From NCBI GenBank assembly GCA_913054115.1, contig CAJXIS010000007.1, forward strand, positions 1 through 15,610: DNA of 15,610 nt, in the 5' to 3' direction. Below the pieces are notes generated by a model. That model had not been told where the DNA came from and made no database searches. It saw only the letters and a program-made list of their open reading frames with translations. Positions within the stretch are counted from its first letter, which is position 1. Each line of letters begins with the position of its first letter. Positions 1-8,081 of this stretch are shown one piece after another. The position numbers were made by a program, and so were the translations under genes. The DNA is from an uncultured Acidimicrobiaceae bacterium (GTDB lineage: Bacteria > Actinomycetota > Acidimicrobiia > Acidimicrobiales > MedAcidi-G1).

Positions 1-2
1 CG

Positions 3-1373
3 ATGAGCAGCGAACACCAACGACTGGCCGACCTGGCCGAACGCCACCTGTGGGGCCACTTCAGCGTGCTGAACAACGACGTCGATGGCATGCACATCAT
101 CGAGCGCGGCGACGGCTGCTATGTCTGGGACTCGAAGGGCAACCGCTACCTCGACGGCCTGGCCGGGCTGTTCGTCAGCCAGTTGGGCCACGGCCGGCCC
201 GAGCTGGCCCGAGCAGCCGGCGACCAGGCGGCGACGCTCGCCTACTTCCCGATCTGGACCTACGGCCATCCCACAGCCATCGAGCTGGCGGCCAAGTTGG
301 CTTCGTTGGCCCCGGGTGACCTGAACCGGATCTTCTTCACCACCAGCGGATCCGAGGCGGTCGAGTCGGCCTGGAAGCTGGCCCGCCAGTACTTCAAGCT
401 GCTCGGCCAGCCCGACCGCATCAAGGTCATCAGCCGCAACCTCGCCTACCACGGCACGTCCATGGGGGCGCTCTCCATCACCGGCCTCGAGTCGATCAAG
501 ACCGTCTTCGAGCCGCTGGTGCCAGGTGCCGTCAAGGTGCCCGAGACCAACCACTACCGCTGCCCGACCTGTCAGGACGAGCCGCACTGCTCGCTCCACG
601 CCGCCGACGCCATCGAGGAGGCCATCCTGCGGGAGGGCCCCGAGACCATTGCGGCGGTGTTCCTCGAACCCGTGCAGAACGCCGGCGGCTGCTTCGTGCC
701 GCCGCCCGGCTACTTCGCCCGGGTGCGTGAGATCTGCGACCGGCACGGCGTGCTGCTGGTCTCCGACGAGGTCATCTGCGCCTACGGGCGCATCGGATAC
801 ATGTTCGGCTGCGAGCGCTACGGCTACCAGCCAGACATCATCACGTCGGCCAAGGGCCTCACCTCGGGCTACGCCCCCCTCGGCGCCATGATCGTGAGCG
901 ACCGGGTCGCCGAGCCGTTCGTGGGCACCGGCGAGTCGTTCCTCCACGGCATCACGTTCGCCGGCCACCCGGTGAGCTGCGCAGTGGCGCTCGCCAACCT
1001 GAAGATCTTCGAGGACGAGAACATCGTGGGCCACGTCCTGGACAACGAGGTGGCCTTCCGGGCCTCCCTCGACGACCTCATGGACCTGCCCATCGTCGGC
1101 GACATCCGTGGCGAGGGCTACTTCTACGGCATCGAGTTGGTACGGGACCGCGACACCCGGTCGTCGTTCAGCGACGAGGAGCGCGAGCACCTGCTGCGCG
1201 GGTTTCTCTCCAACCGCCTCCTCGAACTGGGCCTCATCTGCCGTGCCGACGACCGGGGAGAACCGGTCATCCAACTCTCACCGCCGCTCATCGCCGGGCC
1301 CGAGCAGTTCGAGGAGATCAATGCCAAGTTGCGCACGGCGCTCACCGAGGCCATGGCGGAACTGGGGGTCTGA
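3..1373 (+). CDS. Class III (omega) aminotransferase, PLP-dependent
   Basis: A fold-type I PLP enzyme that moves the terminal amino group of an amine or omega-amino acid (such as putrescine, GABA or beta-alanine) to a keto acid, most likely pyruvate. The 456 residues match the usual family length. Visible motifs are the GSEA phosphate-binding loop (116-119), YHGT (149-152), EPVQ (222-225), SDEVI with the pyridine-contacting Asp255, and SAKGLTSGY with the PLP lysine Lys284. Odd feature: a Cys cluster, C187-P-T-C190, C196 and H199, lies between YHG and EPVQ. The ATG has only two bases before it in the window, so a more upstream start cannot be excluded, although the N-terminus looks complete. 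Six bases separate it from the Lrp-type gene, so the two are probably co-transcribed. The substrate is inferred from the nearby ureohydrolase and not read from the sequence. Confidence 0.93.
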   Translation: MSSEHQRLADLAERHLWGHFSVLNNDVDGMHIIERGDGCYVWDSKGNRYLDGLAGLFVSQLGHGRPELARAAGDQAATLAYFPIWTYGHPTAIELAAKLASLAPGDLNRIFFTTSGSEAVESAWKLARQYFKLLGQPDRIKVISRNLAYHGTSMGALSITGLESIKTVFEPLVPGAVKVPETNHYRCPTCQDEPHCSLHAADAIEEAILREGPETIAAVFLEPVQNAGGCFVPPPGYFARVREICDRHGVLLVSDEVICAYGRIGYMFGCERYGYQPDIITSAKGLTSGYAPLGAMIVSDRVAEPFVGTGESFLHGITFAGHPVSCAVALANLKIFEDENIVGHVLDNEVAFRASLDDLMDLPIVGDIRGEGYFYGIELVRDRDTRSSFSDEEREHLLRGFLSNRLLELGLICRADDRGEPVIQLSPPLIAGPEQFEEINAKLRTALTEAMAELGV

Positions 1374-1378
1374 GCACC

Positions 1379-1849
1379 GTGTCCGAACCACGGAGCGAGG
1401 TGTTCGTCCTCGACGACGTCGACAAGGCGATCATCCGCGAACTCCAGGTCGACGGCCGCATGGCGTACGCCAGACTGGCCCCGAAGGTGGGCCTGTCGCA
1501 GGCGGCCGTGCGCCAGCGCGTGAACCGCCTGCTCGACCGCGGCGTGGTGCAGATCGTGGCGATCTCGGATCCGCTCAGCCTCGGCCTGAACACCCAGGCC
1601 ATGGTCGGCATCACCGTGACCGGCGACGTCCGGCGGGTCGCCGCTGCGGTGGCGGCCATGGAGGAGTCGGAGTACGTGCTGATCACCGCCGGCCGCTACG
1701 ACGTGCTGGCCGAGTTGATCTGCACCGACAACGACGCCCTGCTCGAACTCGTCAACGACCGGGTTCGCGCCATCGAGGGCGTGGCCTCCACCGAGGTCTT
1801 CTCGATCCTCAAGATGGAGAAGCTCACGTTCTCCTGGGGCACCGGCTAG
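1379..1849 (+). CDS. Lrp/AsnC-family transcriptional regulator
   Basis: A DNA-binding regulator of the feast/famine family, which typically senses an amino acid or related metabolite as a dimer or octamer. The 156 residues show an N-terminal winged helix-turn-helix (about 12-60, with the recognition segment GLSQAAVRQRVNRLLDRGVV) and a C-terminal RAM ligand-binding domain (about 75-148, with the conserved TAGRYDVL turn). The start is GTG at 1379, five bases after the aminotransferase stop. A GGGGG run at 1364-1368 could serve as ribosome binding site. The position next to one aminotransferase and facing the ureohydrolase/MFS/aminotransferase operon makes it the likely local regulator of both units. 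The effector is unknown; arginine-derived amines or GABA are reasonable guesses. Confidence 0.93.
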   Translation: MSEPRSEVFVLDDVDKAIIRELQVDGRMAYARLAPKVGLSQAAVRQRVNRLLDRGVVQIVAISDPLSLGLNTQAMVGITVTGDVRRVAAAVAAMEESEYVLITAGRYDVLAELICTDNDALLELVNDRVRAIEGVASTEVFSILKMEKLTFSWGTG

Positions 1850-1855
1850 CGCCGG
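1842..1855. terminator. Candidate bidirectional terminator hairpin between convergent genes
   Basis: CCGGC-TAGC-GCCGG forms a perfect 5-bp stem with a 4-base loop that contains the regulator's stop codon. A GGGG run at 1836-1839 and a C-rich run after 1855 could lengthen it. There is no T-run, so it is not a classical intrinsic terminator. Only 17 bases separate the two convergent coding regions, leaving little other room for termination. Confidence 0.3.
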
Positions 1856-1866
1856 CCTCCCGGTCC

Positions 1867-3072
1867 CTATTTCAGGGCGGCCGCCATGGTGTCGATGATG
1901 CGGCCGACCTCGTCGTCGGTGATGACGAGCGGCGGGCAGATGGCCAGGCAGGTGCCGATCGGGCGGACGATCACCCCGGCATCGAGGATGGCGTTGCGCA
2001 CCGGGATGGAGTCGCGGCCCAGTTCGGCGGCGTAGACGGCGCCGATCCCGCGCCACGACTCGACCAGCCCGTCGCCGACGAGGGCCTCGAGCCCGTTGCG
2101 GACCTGCTCACCCACGTGGCGGCCGCGCACGATCAGGTCCTCGGCCTCCATCAACTCGATGTTGGCGATGCCTGCGGCACAGGCCGCCGGGTGGCCCGAA
2201 TAGGTGTAGCCGGTGCGCAGGAGGAACCCCGGCTCCTCGAACTCGGCGCTGAGGTCGCGGGACAGCAACACCCCCGACAGCGGCTGGTAGCCGGAGGTGA
2301 CGCCCTTGGCGAACGTGATCAGGTCGGGGGTGACCCCGAACGTCTGGGCGCCGAACCACTCCCCGGTGCGGCCGAACCCGCAGATGACCTCGTCGAAGAT
2401 CAGCAGGGCGCCGTGCTGGTCGCAGAGGCGGCGCATGCCCTCGAGGTAGCCGTCGACCGGGGGGAACACGCCGCCGGCGCCCTGCACGGGCTCGGTGATG
2501 ATCGCAGCGATCCGGTCGCCCTGGTCGGCGAACACCTGGGCCAACGCCTCGAGGTCGTCGTGGGGGACCTCGACGAAGTGGGGGACCAGGTCGCCCCAGC
2601 CCTCCCGGTTGGGGGCGATGCCCTGTGCGGAGGTGCCGCCGAGGTTGGTGCCGTGGTAGCCGTTGGTGCGGCGCACGACGACTTGGCGATCGGCCTGGCC
2701 ACGGCGCTGCATCGCCTGGCGGGCGATCTTGATGGCGGTGTCGACGGCCTCGGAACCGGAACAGCCCAGGAACACCCGGCCGTCGGGGAACGGCGACCGC
2801 TCGACGATCATCTCGGCCACACGGTCGGCCGGCTCGTTGGTGAACGGGTCGAAGATGTTGTACGCCTCGATCCGCCGCATCTGGTCGGTGACCGCATCGA
2901 TGATCTCGGTGCGGCCGTGGCCCACCTGGCAGTACCAGAGGCTGCCCAGCCCGTCGACGTAGTCCTTGCCGGTGTCGTCGTAGACGAGCGATCCCTCGCC
3001 GCGGACGATGTTGATGAATTCGGAACGTGGCTTCGCCGCGGGGGTGAAGGGATGCAGTAGTGCATTGGTCAT
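1867..3072 (-). CDS. Second class III aminotransferase (putrescine/GABA/omega-amino acid type)
   Basis: PLP-dependent aminotransferase of 401 residues, somewhat shorter than the first one in this window and clearly a different paralogue. Motifs: GSEA (106-109), NGYHGT (137-142), EPVQGAGG (194-201), FDEVICGFGRTGEWFG with Asp227, FAKGVTSGY with the PLP lysine Lys256, and TYSGHP (290-295). The VICGFGRTGEWFG stretch is typical of putrescine-, beta-alanine- and pyruvate-linked omega-transaminases. The ATG at 3072 is fixed by an AGGAGG eight bases upstream and overlaps the TGA of the MFS gene (ATGA). It is therefore the last gene of a translationally coupled operon: ureohydrolase, transporter, aminotransferase. 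It probably transaminates the amine or omega-amino acid released by the ureohydrolase. The open frame continues upstream past the ATG, but only as a shadow of the transporter gene. Confidence 0.93.
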   Translation of the reverse strand: MTNALLHPFTPAAKPRSEFINIVRGEGSLVYDDTGKDYVDGLGSLWYCQVGHGRTEIIDAVTDQMRRIEAYNIFDPFTNEPADRVAEMIVERSPFPDGRVFLGCSGSEAVDTAIKIARQAMQRRGQADRQVVVRRTNGYHGTNLGGTSAQGIAPNREGWGDLVPHFVEVPHDDLEALAQVFADQGDRIAAIITEPVQGAGGVFPPVDGYLEGMRRLCDQHGALLIFDEVICGFGRTGEWFGAQTFGVTPDLITFAKGVTSGYQPLSGVLLSRDLSAEFEEPGFLLRTGYTYSGHPAACAAGIANIELMEAEDLIVRGRHVGEQVRNGLEALVGDGLVESWRGIGAVYAAELGRDSIPVRNAILDAGVIVRPIGTCLAICPPLVITDDEVGRIIDTMAAALK

Positions 3073-4295
3073 TCGAAGAGCCTCCTGATCAGGCCGAAGG
3101 GTACGCCAGGTCGCACGGGTTGGCGATCCGGAGGACGGGTGAGCACGGCGCCTATAGCCAGGAGCACGACCATGACCGCGGACGTGCAGATCCAGACCAT
3201 CAGGTCGTCGGTCGCGCCATAGAGGACGGAGAAGGCGATGGCGGCCACGGCACCCGTCGCCAGCTCGACGGCGCCCATGAGCCCCTGTGCCGATGCCTGC
3301 CGCTCCTCGGTGACCGCCGCCGCGACCAGCATCGGCGCCGACGGGAAGCCGAAGCCCTCGAGGACTGAAGTGAGCATGGTCACGATGAGCAGCCAGAGCA
3401 CGCCCGGGACGATGCCGTAGAAGACGATGGCGAGGCTGAGCACCGACAGGCTCCCGATCGCCCAGCGGCGGGCGCCGTAGCGCTGCGCCAGGACACCGCC
3501 CCACGGGGAGAGGAGCGGGATCGGCAGGGCGGCCATCGTGAGGCCGATGCCGATGACCATGCTCGAGGCACCACGGGTGTCGAGTTCGAGGATCCAGACC
3601 GCCTCCATGGCGCCGATGAACACGAAGTAGGCGGCAACGACGAAGAAGGCGCCGACCAGGCGGCGGATCCTGAAGAGTCCCCGGAAACCCAGGCCCTCGG
3701 TGTCCCGTGCAGCCGTGTCGGGCCGCGCCCGCCACGACATGGGGAGCAGCAGGACCAGCAGCCCGGCAAACACCCAGAACGTCAGCCGGAAGCCGCCCAC
3801 GCCGTTGAGCACGGCGGCCACGAGCGGGCCGATCACGAAGCCGCCGACGTCCCATGCGCCGAGTCGGCCCATGTTGCGGCCCAGATTGTCGGGGTCGGCC
3901 ACGATGACCGTGCGGCGGGCACCCGGCCCGGCGGTCCCGAGCGCGAAGCCGAAGACGATCCGGCCCGCCACGAAGTGCCACAGATTGTCGCTGATGGCCA
4001 GAATGAGCAGGCCGCAGATGCCCAGCACGATGCCGACCCGCAGCAGTGTCGGAGCCTTTCCCCGGTCGGCATGTGGGGCCATCACCAGGGTCGCGACGAA
4101 GGCGGCACCGAAACCGGCGCCGATGGCCAGGCCGATGCCCGCCTCCGAGAAGCCGAGTTCGCTCCGCAGTTCGGCCAGCAGCGTCATGATCGACGCCAGG
4201 CCCGCCGACATCCCGCCGAGGATCAGGAAGTACGGGAGGAGCCCCGGTCCGCCGTCGGCCGCCGGCGGTGCGGTGTCAGTCTCTGACCTGGACAC
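3069..4295 (-). CDS. MFS transporter
   Basis: Integral membrane secondary transporter of 408 residues with about 12 hydrophobic segments, the usual major facilitator layout. Visible features are a first helix near 18-40, the loop 2-3 motif APHADRGK (73-80, a variant of the family G-x3-D-R-x-G-K pattern), a GRIVFGFALGTAGPGARR segment (111-128) and a polar central loop around 188-212. The GTG start at 4295 lies 20 bases inside the end of the ureohydrolase gene and has no clear ribosome binding site, so translation is probably coupled. The next in-frame Met (residue 29) would remove half of the first helix. The stop overlaps the start of the downstream aminotransferase. By context it imports a guanidino compound or polyamine, or exports a product; the sequence does not say which. 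Confidence 0.88.
   Translation of the reverse strand: MSRSETDTAPPAADGGPGLLPYFLILGGMSAGLASIMTLLAELRSELGFSEAGIGLAIGAGFGAAFVATLVMAPHADRGKAPTLLRVGIVLGICGLLILAISDNLWHFVAGRIVFGFALGTAGPGARRTVIVADPDNLGRNMGRLGAWDVGGFVIGPLVAAVLNGVGGFRLTFWVFAGLLVLLLPMSWRARPDTAARDTEGLGFRGLFRIRRLVGAFFVVAAYFVFIGAMEAVWILELDTRGASSMVIGIGLTMAALPIPLLSPWGGVLAQRYGARRWAIGSLSVLSLAIVFYGIVPGVLWLLIVTMLTSVLEGFGFPSAPMLVAAAVTEERQASAQGLMGAVELATGAVAAIAFSVLYGATDDLMVWICTSAVMVVLLAIGAVLTRPPDRQPVRPGVPFGLIRRLFE
3081..3086 (-). promoter_or_regulatory. Shine-Dalgarno AGGAGG of the second aminotransferase
   Basis: On the minus strand this reads AGGAGG, eight bases before the ATG at 3072. It lies inside the last codons of the MFS gene. It decides the aminotransferase start in favour of 3072 rather than any of the longer in-frame possibilities. 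Confidence 0.75.
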
Positions 4296-5247
4296 CGGGG
4301 AGCACGCAGAGCATCTCGTAGAGCAGGTTGGCGCCGACGAGGCTTGTCATCCCGCTGGTGTCGTAGATGGGGGCGATCTCGACCACGTCGCAGCCGACCA
4401 GGTCGAGTCCACGGCAGCCCCGGATGACCTCGAGGGCCTGCGGCATGGTGAGGCCACCGACCTCGGGGGTGCCGGTGCCAGGGGCGAAGGCCGGGTCGAG
4501 GCCGTCGATGTCGAAGCTCAGGTAGACGGGCCCGCCGCCGACCTGCTCGCGCACCTCGGCCATGAGCGGTTCGAGGCTGCGGTACCAGCACTCCTCGGCC
4601 TGGACCACCCGGAAGCCCTGGTCACGGGACCAGTCGAAGTCGTCGGCGGCGTAGCCGGTGCCGCGCACGCCGATCTGGACGACCCGGTCGCAGTCCAGGA
4701 CGCCGGCCTCGACGGCCCGCCGGAACGGGGTGCCGTGGGCGATCTTCGAGCCGTACATGGTGTCGTTGATGTCGGTGTGGGCGTCGATGTGGACGAGGCC
4801 GACGGGACCGTGACGCTTGGCCATGGCCTTCAGGATCGGCAGGACGACCGTGTGGTCGCCCCCCATGGCAGCGGTGATCAGCCCGTGTCCGAGCAGCGAG
4901 TCGAAGTACGCCTCGATGGCATCGACCGCCGCCAGCAGGTCGTAGGGGCTGGCCGCCACGTCGCCGACGTCGTCGATGCGGAGGCTGTCGAACGGCGCCG
5001 CCCGGGTGGCCATGTTGTAGGGGCGCAGCAGCACCGACTCGTCGCGGATGCCGCGTGGCCCGAAGCGGGCGCCGGGACGGTTGGAGGTGCCGATGTCGAG
5101 CGGCACGCCGACGACGGCCACGTCGAGGTCGGCCGGATCGATGCGACCTGGCAGGCGCATGAACGTGGCGATGCCGCCGTAGCGGGGCATCTCGTTGCCG
5201 CTCAGGGGCTGGGGGTTGGGTGGTTGCGGGTTCTGCGTGTCGGACAT
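4276..5247 (-). CDS. Ureohydrolase of the agmatinase / guanidinobutyrase family
   Basis: Binuclear manganese hydrolase that splits a guanidino compound into urea and an amine. All six metal ligands are present: His132 (GGDH), Asp155, His157 and Asp159 (DAHTD), and Asp246 and Asp248 (SFDIDGLDP). At 323 residues it has normal family length. The segments ATFMRLP (27-33), SNRPGARFGPRGIR (55-68) and HGTPFRRA (171-178) are features I associate with the agmatinase / guanidinobutyrase / guanidinopropionase branch rather than arginase, so the substrate may be agmatine (giving putrescine) or 4-guanidinobutyrate (giving GABA). The ATG at 5247 has GGAG about five bases upstream. The frame stays open to 5637, but that extension is low-quality sequence antisense to the next operon. 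First gene of a three-gene operon with a transporter and an aminotransferase. Confidence 0.92.
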   Translation of the reverse strand: MSDTQNPQPPNPQPLSGNEMPRYGGIATFMRLPGRIDPADLDVAVVGVPLDIGTSNRPGARFGPRGIRDESVLLRPYNMATRAAPFDSLRIDDVGDVAASPYDLLAAVDAIEAYFDSLLGHGLITAAMGGDHTVVLPILKAMAKRHGPVGLVHIDAHTDINDTMYGSKIAHGTPFRRAVEAGVLDCDRVVQIGVRGTGYAADDFDWSRDQGFRVVQAEECWYRSLEPLMAEVREQVGGGPVYLSFDIDGLDPAFAPGTGTPEVGGLTMPQALEVIRGCRGLDLVGCDVVEIAPIYDTSGMTSLVGANLLYEMLCVLPGVQVRD

Positions 5248-5411
5248 CGATGCTCCGTCGGTCGGAACGGCGTCGGTCAGGGGCGGAGTCTCGCACGGGT
5301 TCGGGCAGGTCAGGCATGCCGGGCCTGTGGCAGGATGCGTGTCCGCCGACCGACGACGGGCGCGGAACACTCGATACAGGGACAGCAGGGGAAGCAGGGG
5401 CGACGAGGACC
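5248..5411. promoter_or_regulatory. Divergent intergenic region with a 22-bp imperfect dyad
   Basis: This 164-base gap separates the divergent ureohydrolase operon (minus) and acyl-CoA operon (plus), so it must hold both promoters. At 5306-5327 lies CAGGtCaGGCA/TGCCgGgCCTG, symmetric at 9 of 11 positions around a perfect GGCATGCC core, a plausible operator. A weak plus-strand -10-like TACAGG lies at 5375-5380. Two copies of AGCAGGGG (5384-5391 and 5393-5400, 9-base period) and a GAGG at 5405-5408 precede the GTG start of the carboxyltransferase. I cannot assign a promoter with confidence on either strand. Confidence 0.35.
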
Positions 5412-6929
5412 GTGACACACGACTTCCGGGGCCTGGCCGCGACGGCCCGTGCGGTGACCGAAAAGGGTGCGGCACGCCTCGCCCGCGACGGCAAGCTCCC
5501 GGTACGCGAGCGGATCGACCTGCTGTTCGACCCGGGCACGTTCGTCGAGGACGCCCTGCTTGCCAACGCCCTGGCCGGCGACCTGCCGGCTGATGGCGTG
5601 GTGACCGGCGGCGGCCTGGTCGAGGGACGCCCCGCATTGGTGATGGCCAACGACCCCACGGTCAAGGCGGGCTCATGGGGTGCCCGCACAGTCGAGAAGA
5701 TCATCCGACTCACCGAGCGGGCCCTAGGGGCCGACCTGCCGATCTTCTGGTTCGTCGACTCGGCCGGCGCACGGCTCACCGATCAGGTGCAACTCTTCCC
5801 GGGGCGCCGCGGCGCCGGGCGCATTTTTCACAATCAGGTCATGCTCTCGGGGCGGGTGCCGCAGATCTGCTGCCTGTTCGGACCGTCGGCGGCGGGAGGC
5901 GCCTACATCCCGGCGTTCTGCGACGCCGTGTTCATGGTCGAGGGCAATGCCTCGATGTACCTCGGATCGCCACGGATGGCCGAGATCGTGGTCGGTGAGC
6001 ATGTCACGCTCGAGGAGATGGGCGGCGCCCGCATGCACGCCACGGTCTCCGGTTGCGGCGACAATCTGGCCGACGACGACACCGACGCCATCGAACAGGC
6101 GAAGTGGCTGTTTTCGTTCCTGCCCACCAGTTGGGAGGAGCCGCCGCCGGTGTGCGCCCCGGCCGGTCCGTCGACGCCGCTGACCGCCGACACCATCCCG
6201 ACCGACGACAAGGTCGGCTACGACGTGCGCCGGGTCGTTGAGGGCCTGGTCGACGACGACTCGTTCTTCGAGCTCAAGCCGCTGTTCGCCCCCGAGCTGG
6301 TCGTCGGCTTCGGTCGCCTCGACGGCAACCCCGTGGGGATCGTCGCCAACAATCCTGCGGTCAACGGCGGCGTGCTGTTCGTGGACTCGGCCGACAAGGC
6401 GGCCCGGTTCATCTGGCTGTGTGATGCCTTCAACGTGCCGCTCGTCTACCTGGCCGACGTGCCGGGGTTCATGATCGGCACCCAGGTCGAGCGCCAGGGC
6501 ATCATCCGTCACGGTGCCAAGATGATCACGGCGGTCTCTGAGGCCACTGTGCCGACCGTGTCGGTCATCCTGCGCAAGGCGTACGGCGCCGGGCTCTACG
6601 CCATGTGCGGACCCGGGTTCGGGCCCGACGCATGCCTGGCACTGCCTACGGCCGAGATCGCCGTGATGGGCGCTGATGCCGCTGTGAACGCGGTGTTCGC
6701 CAACAAGATCGCCGAGATCGCCGACCTCGACGAGCGGGCGGCGTTCGTCGAGGCCCGCCGGCAGGAGTTCGACGAGGACGTCGACCTGCTGCGCCTGGCC
6801 TCGGACCTGGTGGTCGATGCCGTCGTGGAGCCAGAGGACCTGCGGCGGGAGTTGATCGTGCGACTGGCGATGGCTGCGTCGAAGGACCGTGGGTTCTCCC
6901 GACGCCGTCACGGTGTGCCACCGGTCTAG
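5412..6929 (+). CDS. Acyl-CoA carboxylase, carboxyltransferase (beta) subunit
   Basis: Carboxyltransferase half of a biotin-dependent acyl-CoA carboxylase; it moves a carboxyl group from carboxybiotin to an acyl-CoA. The 505 residues cover both crotonase-like domains. Visible landmarks are VRERIDLLFDPGTF (31-44), GSWGARTVEKIIRL (88-101), the N-domain oxyanion-hole motif GPSAAGGAY (157-165), VANNPAVNGG (311-320), ADVPGFMIGTQVE (348-360) and the C-domain motif RKAYGAGLYAM (388-398). The start chosen is GTG at 5412, where homology-like sequence begins; the frame is open further upstream but reads as intergenic shadow. No biotin carboxylase or biotin carrier gene lies in the window, so its partner must be elsewhere. 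The pairing with an acyl-CoA dehydrogenase 12 bases downstream suggests breakdown of a branched or otherwise unusual acyl-CoA. Whether it is propionyl-, methylcrotonyl- or geranyl-type cannot be settled here. Confidence 0.9.
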   Translation: MTHDFRGLAATARAVTEKGAARLARDGKLPVRERIDLLFDPGTFVEDALLANALAGDLPADGVVTGGGLVEGRPALVMANDPTVKAGSWGARTVEKIIRLTERALGADLPIFWFVDSAGARLTDQVQLFPGRRGAGRIFHNQVMLSGRVPQICCLFGPSAAGGAYIPAFCDAVFMVEGNASMYLGSPRMAEIVVGEHVTLEEMGGARMHATVSGCGDNLADDDTDAIEQAKWLFSFLPTSWEEPPPVCAPAGPSTPLTADTIPTDDKVGYDVRRVVEGLVDDDSFFELKPLFAPELVVGFGRLDGNPVGIVANNPAVNGGVLFVDSADKAARFIWLCDAFNVPLVYLADVPGFMIGTQVERQGIIRHGAKMITAVSEATVPTVSVILRKAYGAGLYAMCGPGFGPDACLALPTAEIAVMGADAAVNAVFANKIAEIADLDERAAFVEARRQEFDEDVDLLRLASDLVVDAVVEPEDLRRELIVRLAMAASKDRGFSRRRHGVPPV

Positions 6930-6941
6930 GGAGAGACAGTC

Positions 6942-8081
6942 ATGCTCGAGTTCACCGATGAACAGGAGGCCTTCCGGGGAGTGGTCCGGGAGTTCGCCGA
7001 GGCCGAGATCCGGCCCCACGCCGAGGCATGGGATCGCGACCACGTCTTCCCGACCGACACCGTCCTGGCCATGGGCGAACTCGGCCTGTTCGGGTTGATG
7101 TTCGGCGAGGAGTGGGGTGGCGCCGGCGCCGGCCTGACGACCCAGTGCCTCGCCATCGAGGAGATCGGCCGGGTGGACCAGTCGATCGGCATCACGCTCG
7201 AAGCCGGGGTGTCGCTGGGTGCCCGACCGATTGCCGAGTACGGCACCGACGAACAGAAGGCCGAGTGGCTGCCCGACCTGGTGGCCGGCCGCCGACTGGC
7301 AGCCTTCGGCCTCACCGAGCCGGGCGGCGGTTCCGACGCCGGCGCCACCGCCACGCGTGCCCGCCTCGACGGCGACGAGTGGGTGATCGACGGAGCCAAG
7401 ACCTTCATCACGAACTCGGGCACCGACATCACCAGCCTGATCACCGTGACCGCCCGGACCGAAGAGGGCATCTCGACGATCGTCGTGCCCGCCGGAACGC
7501 CAGGCCTCGTGGTCGAGCCGCCTTACCGCAAGCTGGGATGGCACGCCTCCGACACCCACGGCCTGGTCTTCGAGGACTGCCGGGTGCCGGTCGCCAACCT
7601 GTTGGGGAAGCCGGGACGCGGCTTCGCCCAGTTCCTGGCCACGCTCGACGACGGTCGGGTGGCGATCGCCGCACTGTCGGTGGGGCTGATCGCCGGCTGC
7701 CTCGAGGAGTGCGTGCGGTACGCCGGCGAGCGCAACGCCTTCGGCCGCCCGATCGGCTCCTACCAGGCGGTGGCGTTCAAGTGCGCAGACATGGCCGTGG
7801 CGCTCGAGACCGCCCGCCTCGCCACCTACCACGCTGCAGGGCTGCGGGACGCCGGGCGGCCCTTCAAGCGCGAGGCCGCCATCGCCAAGCTCTTCGCCAC
7901 CGAGGCGGCGGTGACCACCACCCGGGAGGCCACCCAGATCTTCGGCGGCTACGGGTTCATCGACGAGACCCCGGTCGCCCGCTTCTACCGGGACGCCAAG
8001 ATCCTCGAGATCGGTGAGGGAACCAGTGAGATCCAGCGGCTCGTGATCTCCAGGGAACTCGGGCTGGGGGAGCCGACATGA
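6942..8081 (+). CDS. Acyl-CoA dehydrogenase
   Basis: FAD flavoenzyme that introduces the alpha,beta double bond in an acyl-CoA and passes electrons to ETF. Its 379 residues equal the standard family size. Signatures: FGLTEPGGGSDAGATAT (122-138), WVIDGAKTFITNSG (147-160), the RNAFGRPIGSYQAVAFK segment (264-280), FGGYGFIDETPVARFYRDAK (334-353) and EIGEGTSEIQ, which places the catalytic base at Glu359 as in medium- and short-chain enzymes. The start is ATG 6942, 12 bases after the carboxyltransferase stop, with AGGGAGAG directly upstream as ribosome binding site. The stop overlaps the next start in ATGA. By context it probably works with the carboxyltransferase in one acyl-CoA pathway. Chain length and branching preference are not readable from the sequence. 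Confidence 0.93.
   Translation: MLEFTDEQEAFRGVVREFAEAEIRPHAEAWDRDHVFPTDTVLAMGELGLFGLMFGEEWGGAGAGLTTQCLAIEEIGRVDQSIGITLEAGVSLGARPIAEYGTDEQKAEWLPDLVAGRRLAAFGLTEPGGGSDAGATATRARLDGDEWVIDGAKTFITNSGTDITSLITVTARTEEGISTIVVPAGTPGLVVEPPYRKLGWHASDTHGLVFEDCRVPVANLLGKPGRGFAQFLATLDDGRVAIAALSVGLIAGCLEECVRYAGERNAFGRPIGSYQAVAFKCADMAVALETARLATYHAAGLRDAGRPFKREAAIAKLFATEAAVTTTREATQIFGGYGFIDETPVARFYRDAKILEIGEGTSEIQRLVISRELGLGEPT

Noticed and set aside
1108..3060. Plus-strand 650-codon open frame across the aminotransferase/Lrp region
   Set aside because: It runs through three well-identified genes in the wrong frame or strand and shows no domain.
3073..3981. Long in-frame upstream extension of the second aminotransferase, giving a 704-residue open frame
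   Set aside because: The extra residues are Arg/Gly/Pro-rich shadow sequence in another frame of the MFS gene, and the ATG at 3072 has a perfect AGGAGG.
5384..5400. AGCAGGGG tandem as a regulatory repeat
   Set aside because: Only two short copies directly before a start codon; more simply explained as a G-rich ribosome binding region.
3700..5415. Plus-strand 571-codon open frame opposite the MFS and ureohydrolase genes
   Set aside because: Shadow of the minus-strand genes; repetitive Val/Asp/Gly/His composition without motifs.
5248..5637. N-terminal extension of the ureohydrolase to 5637
   Set aside because: It is antisense to the carboxyltransferase start, has shadow-like composition, and the ATG at 5247 has a good ribosome binding site and normal family length.
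5724..7832. Minus-strand 702-codon open frame opposite the carboxyltransferase and acyl-CoA dehydrogenase
   Set aside because: Typical antisense shadow of high-GC genes; no recognisable motif, while the plus strand carries complete active-site signatures.
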